A stretch of 64,000 nt of DNA from Thiodiazotropha sp040506195. Lineage in GTDB: Bacteria; Pseudomonadota; Gammaproteobacteria; Chromatiales; Chromatiaceae. Numbering within the stretch: position 1 is the first letter of the stretch; the number at the start of each line of letters is the position of its first letter. Below the pieces are notes generated by a model. It worked only from the letters and a program-made list of their open reading frames with translations, made no database searches and was not told the origin of the DNA. Below, in pieces: positions 43,661 through 52,191 of this stretch. The position numbers and the translations under genes were made by a program. The stretch is taken from assembly GCA_040506195.1 (NCBI GenBank), contig JBEVXH010000005.1, positions 1 to 64,000 of the forward strand. Reading direction: 5' to 3'.

Positions 43661-44902
43661 ATGACTGCAAGAAGGGTCGTCGTTACGGGTTTAGGTATGG
43701 TAGCGCCTGTGGGGCTGGATATTCCTACATCGTGGGAGAATATTCAGGCCGGCAAGAGTGGTATACAACCCATTACCCATTTTGATGTTGGGTCATTTTC
43801 TACCCAGTTCGGTGGTCCCATCTACGGTTTCGAAATCACCGATTACATAGCGAAGAAAGAAGCCAAGAAAATGGATAAGTTTATCCATTATGGCATCGCT
43901 GCCGGTATACAGGCGATCAAAGATGCAGGGCTTGAGGTGACTGAGGAGAATGCGGAACGCATCGGTGTTCTGATTGGCTCAGGTATCGGCGGCATTACCG
44001 GTATCGAAAACAGTTACCAGGCCTACCTGGATGGCGGTCCACGTAAAATCTCGCCGTTTTTCGTGCCCGCGAGCATCATTAATATGGTATCCGGTAACCT
44101 CTCCATCATGTATGGATTGAAGGGACCCAACTACTCGATCGTTTCCGCATGCAGCAGTGGCGCCCATAGCATCGCCGAGGCTGCTATGATGATCCGGTAT
44201 GGCCGTACGGACGTGATGATCGCCGGTGGCGCCGAAATGGCCACATCACCGGTCGGCTTGGGTGGGTTCGCAGCGGCACGGGCGCTTTCCCGTCGCAACG
44301 ACGATCCGCAGGGAGCCAGTCGTCCTTGGGATAAAGACCGGGATGGTTTCGTACTCAGCGATGGCGCCGGTGTGGTTGTGCTGGAGGAGTATGAGCAGGC
44401 CAAGGCGCGCGGCGCGAAGATCTATGCCGAATTGGCCGGTATCGGCATGAACTCCGATGCCTATCACATGACGGCACCCTCAGTAGACGGATCAGGTGCC
44501 GCCAAATGCATGGAGCTGGCACTTCAGGATGGCGGAATCAACGTGGATGAGGTTGATTATATCAACGCACATGGAACTTCCACCCCGGCTGGCGATGTGG
44601 CGGAGACTATGGCAGTCAAACGTGCCTTCGGTGATCATGCATACAAGCTTTGCGTCAGTTCCACGAAATCGATGACCGGTCATATGTTGGGTGCGGCAGG
44701 TGGCGCAGAGGCCGTTTATACGATTCTGGCACTCTACAATCAGGTTGTACCACCCACCATCAATTTGGAAAACCAGGATCCCGAATGCGACCTGGATTAT
44801 GTCCCCAATAGCGCAAGAGCGATGAAGCTGGACGTGGTGATTTCCAACTCATTTGGATTTGGCGGCACAAACGGTACCCTGGCATTCCGCCGTGTAAACT
44901 GA
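43661..44902 (+). CDS. fabF: 3-oxoacyl-ACP synthase II
   Basis: This 413-residue condensing enzyme starts TARRVVVTGLGMV, with catalytic C164 (SACSSGAH), H304 (NAHGTST) and H341 (TGHMLGAAG). It elongates acyl chains, including the unsaturated 16:1 to 18:1 step. ATG 43661 after GGGGGT is chosen over the in-frame TTG 43646. Confidence 0.97.
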   Translation: MTARRVVVTGLGMVAPVGLDIPTSWENIQAGKSGIQPITHFDVGSFSTQFGGPIYGFEITDYIAKKEAKKMDKFIHYGIAAGIQAIKDAGLEVTEENAERIGVLIGSGIGGITGIENSYQAYLDGGPRKISPFFVPASIINMVSGNLSIMYGLKGPNYSIVSACSSGAHSIAEAAMMIRYGRTDVMIAGGAEMATSPVGLGGFAAARALSRRNDDPQGASRPWDKDRDGFVLSDGAGVVVLEEYEQAKARGAKIYAELAGIGMNSDAYHMTAPSVDGSGAAKCMELALQDGGINVDEVDYINAHGTSTPAGDVAETMAVKRAFGDHAYKLCVSSTKSMTGHMLGAAGGAEAVYTILALYNQVVPPTINLENQDPECDLDYVPNSARAMKLDVVISNSFGFGGTNGTLAFRRVN

Positions 44903-44915
44903 GGACGAAGGCTAA

Positions 44916-45731
44916 TTGCTAATTAACGGCAAACCAGGCGATCTGATTCCGCTCTCTGATCGTGGTCTGCAATACGGCGATGGTTTGTTCGAGACTTTGG
45001 CTGTCCGACAGGGGCGCCCCTGTTTATGGCGGCGACACATGGCCCGACTTTCCCGTGGGGAAACGGCACTCGGCTTCCCTCCCGGCGATAAGCAGCTGCT
45101 TGAAAAAGAGGTTCTCGCACTCTGTGCCGAGCATGATCTGGCGGTTTTGAAGATCATACTTACCCGGGGCAGTGGGGGCAGGGGATATACCCCTCCCAGT
45201 CCCGGTTCACCGCGACGTCTTATCAGCCTCCATCCCTGGCCCGACTATCCTCAGACCTGGTATAAAGAAGGTATTCATCTTGGGATTTGCCGCACCAGGA
45301 TTGGCCGAAACAGACAGCTGGCGGGTTACAAACACTTAAACCGTCTTGAACAAGTACTGGCGCGTAGGGAATGTCAGGATGACGTCCTGTCCGAGTGCCT
45401 GATGATGGATGAGAGGGAGAAGGTGATCTGCGGCACACAGTCCAACCTGTTCATGCTGCAGGGCAAGACGATCTATACGCCTGATCTTACTCATTCAGGC
45501 ATTGCGGGTGTGGTCAGAGAATTGGTGATTGAAATTGCCGAGCAGCTCTCGATCCCATTGCACATCACCGATTTGGATAGGGATAGGCTGATGAGTGCCG
45601 ATGCCATGTTTGTAACTAATTCCGTGATGGGATTCTGTCCGGTCGCGGCGCTGAACAAGCGGCGATTTGACCAGGAGAGTATTCCCCGTGAGTTGCGTCA
45701 CAGGGTGGAGGAAGCCTGTAGCGCGGCTTAG
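44916..45731 (+). CDS. pabC: Aminodeoxychorismate lyase
   Basis: This PLP fold-type IV enzyme has 271 residues, with INGKPGDLIPLSDRGLQYGDGLFET at the N-terminus (key residues D15, R16, G21, D22, F25, E26), PLP lysine K139 (AGYKHLNR) and GTQSNLFM (~173-180). It releases 4-aminobenzoate and pyruvate from aminodeoxychorismate for folate. Start is TTG 44916 with GAAGG upstream. Standard neighbour of fabF and mltG. Confidence 0.92.
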   Translation: MLINGKPGDLIPLSDRGLQYGDGLFETLAVRQGRPCLWRRHMARLSRGETALGFPPGDKQLLEKEVLALCAEHDLAVLKIILTRGSGGRGYTPPSPGSPRRLISLHPWPDYPQTWYKEGIHLGICRTRIGRNRQLAGYKHLNRLEQVLARRECQDDVLSECLMMDEREKVICGTQSNLFMLQGKTIYTPDLTHSGIAGVVRELVIEIAEQLSIPLHITDLDRDRLMSADAMFVTNSVMGFCPVAALNKRRFDQESIPRELRHRVEEACSAA

Positions 45732-45856
45732 TATTTACTCTATTGGTTATCTAAAAGTCGTGGTAATCAACTTCACCCTGCGGATTTTTCCAGTAGAATG
45801 GCGTTATGCTCAAGGCCAACGATTATTTCCAATTAGTAGAGTCCGACCGGTGAGAT

Positions 45857-46858
45857 ATGCGGGTTAATCGTCTGCTCGGTATTCTGATCTTTATCGCCAG
45901 CATCCTTATGGCTTGGGGTTGGATGGAATATGACGGCTTTCTCAACAAATCCCTGAATTTACCCGAGGAGGGCGTGAACTATATTCTGCATCCGGGTATG
46001 ACGGTCAGAAGTTTGGCGGAGGATCTGCAGCAACGAGGTATGCTCGAGAAGCCCATGCTGTTGAGATTCACTGCCCGTTGGCAGGGTCAAGCCAGTAAAC
46101 TGAAGGCCGGTGAATACTATCTGCCTGCTGGAACCACGCCACCGAAGCTGCTTGAAATCCTCAGCTCCTCACAGGTTGTTCAATATGCCCTCACAATCAT
46201 CGAGGGGTGGACATTCGATCAGTTGATGACTGCGATCAGACGTGATCCGGTATTGGAACATAGCCTGAAGGAGGTAACGAACGATCAGGTGATGCAACAT
46301 CTTGGTATGGGCGATCTGCATCCGGAGGGGCGATTCTACCCTGATACCTATCACTTTCCCCGCGGTACCACCGATGCGGCATTTTTAAAGCGGGCCTATA
46401 AACGAATGGAATCTGTATTGGAACAGGCCTGGCAACAGCGGAAGAAGCAGCTGCCGCTGAAAAACCCGTATGAGGCTCTCATACTGGCCTCGATTATCGA
46501 GCGGGAGACCGGCATACCAGAGGAGCGTGGCATGATAGCCGGTGTATTCATAAGGCGCCTGCAGCGTGGCATGTTGTTACAGACCGATCCCACGGTTATC
46601 TACGGTATGGGAGAGAGCTATAACGGCAATATCCGCAAGCGGGACCTCACTCGCGACACTCCTTACAACACCTATCTGCACAAAGGATTGACACCGACAC
46701 CAATTGCCATGCCGAGCGGCGCTGCAATACGTGCGGCTTTGAATCCGGAAGAGGGCAATTCGCTCTATTTCGTCGCAACCGGTGATGGCGGACACTATTT
46801 CTCTTCAACCCTTGAGGAGCACAACAAAGCGGTACGAAAGTATCAGTTGAAGAGATGA
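45857..46858 (+). CDS. mltG: Endolytic murein transglycosylase MltG
   Basis: The 333-residue YceG-family protein has one N-terminal membrane helix (~5-22), a LysM-like region and the catalytic domain with LASIIERETG (E215 catalytic), and later LQTDPTVIYG and TPYNTYLHKGLTPTPI (~266-281). It cleaves nascent glycan strands and sets their length. It overlaps tmk by four bases. Confidence 0.95.
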   Translation: MRVNRLLGILIFIASILMAWGWMEYDGFLNKSLNLPEEGVNYILHPGMTVRSLAEDLQQRGMLEKPMLLRFTARWQGQASKLKAGEYYLPAGTTPPKLLEILSSSQVVQYALTIIEGWTFDQLMTAIRRDPVLEHSLKEVTNDQVMQHLGMGDLHPEGRFYPDTYHFPRGTTDAAFLKRAYKRMESVLEQAWQQRKKQLPLKNPYEALILASIIERETGIPEERGMIAGVFIRRLQRGMLLQTDPTVIYGMGESYNGNIRKRDLTRDTPYNTYLHKGLTPTPIAMPSGAAIRAALNPEEGNSLYFVATGDGGHYFSSTLEEHNKAVRKYQLKR

Positions 46859-47508
46859 CTGCAATGAATAAGACGGTAAAAGGACGATTCATCACCGTTG
46901 AAGGCGGTGAAGGGGCTGGAAAAAGCAGTAATCTGGCATTCATCCAATCCTTGATTGAAACCGCAGGCAAACAGGTGCTATTTACCCGGGAACCGGGTGG
47001 AACGCCGCTTGGCGAAGCCATTCGTGAATTGCTGCTGGGACACAATCACACCGGTATGGCGGACGATACGGAATTGCTGTTGATGTTCGCCGCACGTGCG
47101 GAGCATCTGCAACAAAAAATCCTACCGGCACTTGAGCGGGGAATCTGGGTGTTGTGCGATCGTTTCACTGATGCAAGCTTTGCCTATCAAGGGGCGGGAA
47201 GAGGGCTTTCGCTGGAGAAAATTGCCAAGTTACAGCAGTTCGTTCAGGGTACGTTGCGTCCCGATCTGACATTGCTGCTCGACGTGCCGGTGGATACCGG
47301 TTTGCAGCGTGCCGGGAAGCGTTCAGAGCCTGACCGATTTGAAAGCGAGAACCGCGACTTCTTTGAAAAAGTGAGAGCGGGATATCTGCAGATCGCAACG
47401 CAGGAGCCTGATCGTGTCCAGGTAATCGATGCATCTCCAGCCTTGGAAATGGTGCAGAATCAAATCAAAACGGTCGTTCAACACTATCTGGAGAGCCAGG
47501 GTGAGTGA
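46855..47508 (+). CDS. tmk: Thymidylate kinase
   Basis: The 217-residue enzyme has P-loop EGGEGAGKSS (16-25), TREPGGTPLGE (~43-53, dTMP site) and DRFTDASFAYQGAGRG (~102-117). It phosphorylates dTMP to dTDP. Its start overlaps the mltG stop and its end overlaps holB by eight bases. Confidence 0.96.
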   Translation: MTAMNKTVKGRFITVEGGEGAGKSSNLAFIQSLIETAGKQVLFTREPGGTPLGEAIRELLLGHNHTGMADDTELLLMFAARAEHLQQKILPALERGIWVLCDRFTDASFAYQGAGRGLSLEKIAKLQQFVQGTLRPDLTLLLDVPVDTGLQRAGKRSEPDRFESENRDFFEKVRAGYLQIATQEPDRVQVIDASPALEMVQNQIKTVVQHYLESQGE

Positions 47509-48502
47509 GTTGCGTTATCATCGCCTGCCGTGGCACGACGAGCAGTGGCATTTTTTACAACAGGCCATTAAACAGCACCGACTGTCCCATGCCTTATTAC
47601 TTTCGGGACCTCCCGGATTGGGAAAAGAGCAGTTCGTGCTCAGTTTTGCCCAATCCGTGTTGTGTGTGGATAGAGACCGTGACGGTATCGCCTGCGGCGC
47701 CTGTCGACAGTGTCAGTTGCTGTACAGCGGTAACCATCCCGATTTTCAATGGTTGAAACCGGATGAAGAAAGTAAAAGCGGTGAGATAACGATAGAAGCC
47801 ATTCGGAATCTTACCGCCAATGCTGCATTAACCAGCCATGCCGGCGGTAACAAGGTCATCGCCATACAACCGGCCCATCGAATGAACAAAGCCGCGGCCA
47901 ACAGTCTCCTCAAAACCCTGGAAGAGCCTACGCCGGGCAGCGTGATATTGCTGTTGACCGATCAACCGGGCAGATTACTTGCCACTATCCGCAGCCGCTG
48001 TCAGAAACTACATTTCAAACCTCCGCACAGGACACAGGCCATCGAGTGGCTCTCTGACAAGGTGAACCAGGAAGATCCGCGACTGTTGTTAACACTGGCC
48101 AACGGTGCGCCACTCAAGGCGCTTCAGCTTGACAACAGTGAACTCCTGAATGCTCGCAAGGAAATGGCAAAGGGATTTCTACAGCTTCTGGGTGGGAAAC
48201 GTGATCCGGTCAGTCTGGCGCGTGGATGGGGAGCCTTTGACAGAGTCTTGTTGTTGGAGTGGCTGACGGGCTGGGTGATCGATCTGATTCGTCTGCAGGA
48301 AGGGGGAGATGAGGGGGGGATCTTTAATCGGGATCTCACTCAAGCTTTGCAGAAAACGGCCGACAAGATAAACTCGAGGACTCTGCATGGCTATCTGCTC
48401 CAGGTTTATGCGGCCAGGAGTACCGTAGAGAGCAATTTAAACCCGCAATTGACCTTGGAAAAGCTGCTGATTTCCTGGTGTGATTGCAGAACCCAGGCGT
48501 GA
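47501..48502 (+). CDS. holB: DNA polymerase III delta' subunit
   Basis: The 333-residue clamp-loader subunit has SGPPGLGKEQF (Walker-A-like), a four-Cys zinc module (CGACRQCQLL preceded by a Cys), KAAANSLLKTLEEP and RSRCQ motifs. It places beta clamps on DNA during replication. Start is GTG 47501 with GGAG six bases upstream, overlapping tmk; the longer upstream frame overlaps tmk by 80 bases and is not family-like. Confidence 0.93.
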   Translation: MSELRYHRLPWHDEQWHFLQQAIKQHRLSHALLLSGPPGLGKEQFVLSFAQSVLCVDRDRDGIACGACRQCQLLYSGNHPDFQWLKPDEESKSGEITIEAIRNLTANAALTSHAGGNKVIAIQPAHRMNKAAANSLLKTLEEPTPGSVILLLTDQPGRLLATIRSRCQKLHFKPPHRTQAIEWLSDKVNQEDPRLLLTLANGAPLKALQLDNSELLNARKEMAKGFLQLLGGKRDPVSLARGWGAFDRVLLLEWLTGWVIDLIRLQEGGDEGGIFNRDLTQALQKTADKINSRTLHGYLLQVYAARSTVESNLNPQLTLEKLLISWCDCRTQA

Positions 48503-48523
48503 TAGACAGAAACTGAGAATCGT

Positions 48524-48871
48524 ATGGCTGGTGGACCCAAACAAGGAATACTCTCGCTGACAATCAAGGATAAAAATGCCTTGTATGCGGCCTATATGCA
48601 ATTTGTTGAATTTGGTGGACTTTTTATTCCCACGACCAAGCAGTACCGATTGGGTGACGAGGTTTTCATGCTGCTGACGCTGATGGACGAGACGGAGCGT
48701 CTGCCGGTGGCCGGTAAGATCATCTGGATCACACCCGTCGGCGCGGAGGGTAACAGAGCAGCCGGTATCGGTGTCCAGTTCAGTGATCAGGATGGCGGTG
48801 CAGCACGCAACAAGATCGAGACTTATCTTGCCGGCGCCCTGAAATCAGATCGTCCTACACACACGCTATAG
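48524..48871 (+). CDS. pilZ: Type IV pilus PilZ-domain protein
   Basis: The 115-residue single PilZ domain starts GILSLTIKDKNALYAAYMQF with EFGGLFIPT (~31-39) and later KIIWITPVG, matching the PilZ protein of the holB-pilZ-tatD arrangement needed for type IV pilus assembly. Like that protein it lacks the RxxxR c-di-GMP-binding motif at the N-terminus. Its gap to tatD (208 bases) holds no clear gene. Confidence 0.9.
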   Translation: MAGGPKQGILSLTIKDKNALYAAYMQFVEFGGLFIPTTKQYRLGDEVFMLLTLMDETERLPVAGKIIWITPVGAEGNRAAGIGVQFSDQDGGAARNKIETYLAGALKSDRPTHTL

Positions 48872-49079
48872 TCATAAGCCGACAAACATGCGGGTTCTCT
48901 ATCTGACCGATGGTTAGTTGTTTTTCCTTTTGCAACACAACCGAAATGGAGATCTTTCTCAGCCCCCTGCCGGTGGAGCTGCTGATAGGTATCGTTCACA
49001 GAACGAAATTATCGAGTCTGGAGTTGAAGATGGAGCTACAATCCCCAGCCAAAATCAGGAACGGCCCTGATAAAGCCCC

Positions 49080-49892
49080 ATGTTAGTCGATTCCCACTGC
49101 CATCTCGATCGTGTCGCTCTTGCACCCTACAGCGGGGATTTTGCCAGCTTTATGAGCAGCACCCTTGCACAAGGTATCGATCATCTGCTGTGTGTCTCAA
49201 TCGATCTTGAATCCTGGCCCGCTATGGTGGCCCTGGTGGCGGATTACCCGCAGATTTCCGTATCGGTGGGCGTGCATCCAAATGATAAGGAGCGTCATGA
49301 ACCCACGGTTGAGGAGTTGCTGAGACTCTCACGCCGTGAAAAGGTCGTCGCCATCGGGGAGACCGGACTGGATTATTTTCATGGCGAAGGGGATCTGGAT
49401 TGGCAGCGTGAACGGTTTCGGCAGCATATTCGAGCTGCCAAGGCGGCGAAGCTGCCTCTCATCATCCACACCCGGGACGCCCGGATCGATACAATCCAGA
49501 TCATGCAGGATGAGGGGGCGGACGATGTGGGTGGGGTGATGCACTGCTTCACAGAGAACTGGTCTATGGCGAGGCAGGCACTGGAGATGGGCTTTTATAT
49601 CTCATTTTCCGGCATCATCACCTTCAAGAATGCGGCCGAGTTGCGTGATGTCGTAAAGCTGGTGCCGATGGATCACCTGCTGATCGAGACAGACTCTCCC
49701 TACCTGGCGCCGGTACCTCACCGCGGCAAACCCAATCAGCCGATCCATGTACGGCATGTTGCTGAATGTGTTGCCGAGCTGAAAGGGCTGACACTCGAGG
49801 CAATTGCCGATCGGACAAGCGCTAATTTCTATCGCTGTTTCCCCCTGGCACAGGACGCGCTATCCAGTTCTACCGGACTAGATTATGAATAA
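49080..49892 (+). CDS. TatD/YcfH-family metal-dependent hydrolase
   Basis: The 270-residue TIM-barrel hydrolase has metal ligands in VDSHCHLD (H6, H8), GETGLDYF (~94-101), HTRDA, HCFTENW and ETDSPYLAP (~205-213). TatD-family enzymes act as DNases or in D-tyrosyl-type quality control; the YcfH member sits beside holB/pilZ. Its stop overlaps the next gene start by eight bases, suggesting the porin operon is coupled to it. Confidence 0.94.
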   Translation: MLVDSHCHLDRVALAPYSGDFASFMSSTLAQGIDHLLCVSIDLESWPAMVALVADYPQISVSVGVHPNDKERHEPTVEELLRLSRREKVVAIGETGLDYFHGEGDLDWQRERFRQHIRAAKAAKLPLIIHTRDARIDTIQIMQDEGADDVGGVMHCFTENWSMARQALEMGFYISFSGIITFKNAAELRDVVKLVPMDHLLIETDSPYLAPVPHRGKPNQPIHVRHVAECVAELKGLTLEAIADRTSANFYRCFPLAQDALSSSTGLDYE

Positions 49893-51087
49893 ATCAGCAG
49901 CTCTATGGTTACTCTGTAGTTTCTTTTCTGCAGCCCTGGCGGCACAAGATAGGAGCACAGAGGGTTATGAGGATTTGGTCATCAACACCAAAGGTGGTCT
50001 TGAGGTAACCACGACCGATGGTGAATTCTCCATGCAGTTGGGGGGCAGGATCCTGGCTGACGCCGCAGTCTATGGTGAGGATAAAAATGCCCTGGGCAAC
50101 GGGAGCGAACTGCGTGATTTAAGACTCGATCTGGAAGGACGGCTGTATGCCGATTTCATCTACGAGTTCAGTGTCGACTTCTCGGATGGGGAAGCGGACG
50201 TTAAGGATGCCTGGTTTGCCTATGACGCCATCTACCCCTGGCGCTTTTCCGTTGGACATTTCAAAGAGCCTTTCAGCCTGGAGGAGATGACCAGCAAGCG
50301 ATATCTGACCTTTATGGAGCGTGCCTTGCCGAATGCGTTCGTTCCAGGAAGAAGCATGGGTATTGGCGCCCAGTGGTCGGGTGAACAGATGACCTTTGCC
50401 GCCGGCCTGTTCGGTGATGAATACAACGATGACACTGACGATGAGGGTGATGAAGGCTGGGGTGTCACCAGTCGCTGGACTTATGCGCCGCTGGCGGAAG
50501 ATAGATCCGCAATTCACATGGGTATAGCCGCCAGCTACAGAAAGCTGGATGATGAACAGGAGGTTCGAATCGATACCAGGCCGGAGTCTCACCTGACCGA
50601 TATTCGATATCTCGACACGGGTAAACTCAAGCAGACTCGATCTACCGCGCTATTGGGTCTGGAAGGTGCATGGGTGTCAGGTCCGTTTTCCCTGCAGGGT
50701 GAGTGGATGCAAGCAAAAATTGAGCGCGACGAAGGTACGGAGCCAACCTTTGAAGGCTGGTATCTACAGGTTAGTTGGTTCCTGACAGGTGAAAGCCGCC
50801 GCTATAAGCAGCGTTCGGCAAAATTTGGGCGTATTAGGCCGCTTTTCAACCATGGCGCTGTAGAGGTGGCCGCACGTTTCAGTTCCCTGGATCTCGACGA
50901 TGGGGAGATTGAGGGTGGATCCAGCGACAATATCACACTGGGAATCAATTGGTACATCAATCGGCAGATCCGCCTGATGGCCAATACAATCTTTGTCGAT
51001 AATGACAGCCATGCCGATGCGGATGGTGATGTGGAGGGGGAGGATACGCCCTCTATTCTTCAGATTCGGGCTCAAGTTGATTTCTAG
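49885..51087 (+). CDS. OprP/OprO-like outer-membrane porin
   Basis: The 400-residue protein has a signal peptide (cleavage near ALAAQD) and 16-strand-type beta-barrel features: FSMQLGGRILADAAVY, DLRLDLEGRLYADFIYEFSVDF and AWFAYD..PWRFSVGHFKEPFSLEE, matching phosphate/pyrophosphate-selective porins, and a terminal VDF. It probably passes phosphate, polyphosphate or similar anions. The next gene encodes a phosphonate/phosphite-type binding protein, which supports a phosphorus-linked role. Not proof of specificity: the arginine-ladder residues cannot be judged by eye. Confidence 0.85.
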   Translation: MNKSAALWLLCSFFSAALAAQDRSTEGYEDLVINTKGGLEVTTTDGEFSMQLGGRILADAAVYGEDKNALGNGSELRDLRLDLEGRLYADFIYEFSVDFSDGEADVKDAWFAYDAIYPWRFSVGHFKEPFSLEEMTSKRYLTFMERALPNAFVPGRSMGIGAQWSGEQMTFAAGLFGDEYNDDTDDEGDEGWGVTSRWTYAPLAEDRSAIHMGIAASYRKLDDEQEVRIDTRPESHLTDIRYLDTGKLKQTRSTALLGLEGAWVSGPFSLQGEWMQAKIERDEGTEPTFEGWYLQVSWFLTGESRRYKQRSAKFGRIRPLFNHGAVEVAARFSSLDLDDGEIEGGSSDNITLGINWYINRQIRLMANTIFVDNDSHADADGDVEGEDTPSILQIRAQVDF

Positions 51088-51090
51088 GCT

Positions 51091-52062
51091 GTGACAATGA
51101 TGTCAAATTTATCTATACAGGCCCTTAAAATGATACCTAACCTCGGTAAAGGAGCGCTTCTGCTGCTGTTCCTTTTCGCCTGGTCGATACCATCCTATGT
51201 TGCTGCAAGTGGCAGTGATCCGAATACATTGGTAATAGGTAAGATCAGCCACAATCCTAAAAAGCATTATCGTTACTTGAAACCCATGCTGATGTATGTG
51301 GTGGAAAGAATGCGTGACCTCGGAATCACAAAAGGCAAGATCCGCATGGCAAAAAGCAAAGAGCATATGGCGGAATTGTTGGCTAGAGGTGATGTGGACT
51401 GGGTGACGGAAACACCTATAGCCGCATCGTATCTGCATGAGAAAAGCGGTGCAGAGCTATTGCTTAGAAAGTGGAAAAAAAATGCATCTGAATATTATAC
51501 GGTATTTTTTTCACTTAAGGATGGGACAATAAAGAAGCTGGAGGACCTGAAGGGAAAGATCATTGCCCTGGAGGATCCAGCATCAACGACAGCCTACTAT
51601 TTGCCTGTCCATGCAATGTTACACAACGGATTGACACCGATTAAGTTGAAAAGCTTTCGGGAGACACCACCGACTGATAAGGTTGGTTTTGTGTTTGTCC
51701 GGGAAGAGATCAATATAGCCACACTGGTGAATAAAGGCCTGGCCAACGCTGGTGCATTCAGCAATCTGGATTGGGATAAGGAGGATCATCTGCCATCACA
51801 ATATCGCGCTCAGTTTTCTATAATTAAAAAACTTCCACCTGTCGTTCGCGCAGTGGAATTGGTGCGCCGTGATTTAAACCCGGCATTAAAAAGACGCCTC
51901 GAAGGGATTTTGCTAAAGGCCGGTGATGACCCGAAGGCTCAGCCTGTCCTGCATGCCTATCAGCGAACCAAAAAATTCGATGTACTGAGTAGTGAGCAAA
52001 AACAATCGATATACGATATGTACTCTATAGTTGATAAAGTCGATCAAGCCCTCATACCCTGA
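51091..52062 (+). CDS. PhnD-like periplasmic substrate-binding protein
   Basis: A signal peptide (core ALLLLFLFAWSIPSYVAAS) is followed by a PhnD-type (PBP12) binding domain: KISHNPKKHYRYLKPMLMYV, RGDVDWVTETPIAASYL (~102-118) and KKLEDLKGKIIALEDPASTTAYYLP (key residues D, L, K, G, A, P, S, T). The binding pocket sequence DPASTT resembles that of phosphonate/phosphite binders. No ABC permease or ATPase is next to it; instead a c-di-GMP signalling protein follows, so it more likely senses a ligand than feeds a transporter. In-frame starts are GTG 51091 and ATG 51097/51100. Confidence 0.82.
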   Translation: MTMMSNLSIQALKMIPNLGKGALLLLFLFAWSIPSYVAASGSDPNTLVIGKISHNPKKHYRYLKPMLMYVVERMRDLGITKGKIRMAKSKEHMAELLARGDVDWVTETPIAASYLHEKSGAELLLRKWKKNASEYYTVFFSLKDGTIKKLEDLKGKIIALEDPASTTAYYLPVHAMLHNGLTPIKLKSFRETPPTDKVGFVFVREEINIATLVNKGLANAGAFSNLDWDKEDHLPSQYRAQFSIIKKLPPVVRAVELVRRDLNPALKRRLEGILLKAGDDPKAQPVLHAYQRTKKFDVLSSEQKQSIYDMYSIVDKVDQALIP

Positions 52063-52191
52063 AAGAGTCGAGTCATGCGCAAAGGTAAAATTACGATGCG
52101 AAGCATGAGAAACATTTACATACGACCACAAGGGTTGAATGTATGTATAGCTTGATGCGGCCCTGTTGAATCCTGATGGACTACTGATTCA

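Noticed and set aside
48948..49088. 46-codon frame between pilZ and tatD beginning at an ATG near 48948
   Set aside because: No good ribosome site, and it runs into the tatD start; no recognisable features.
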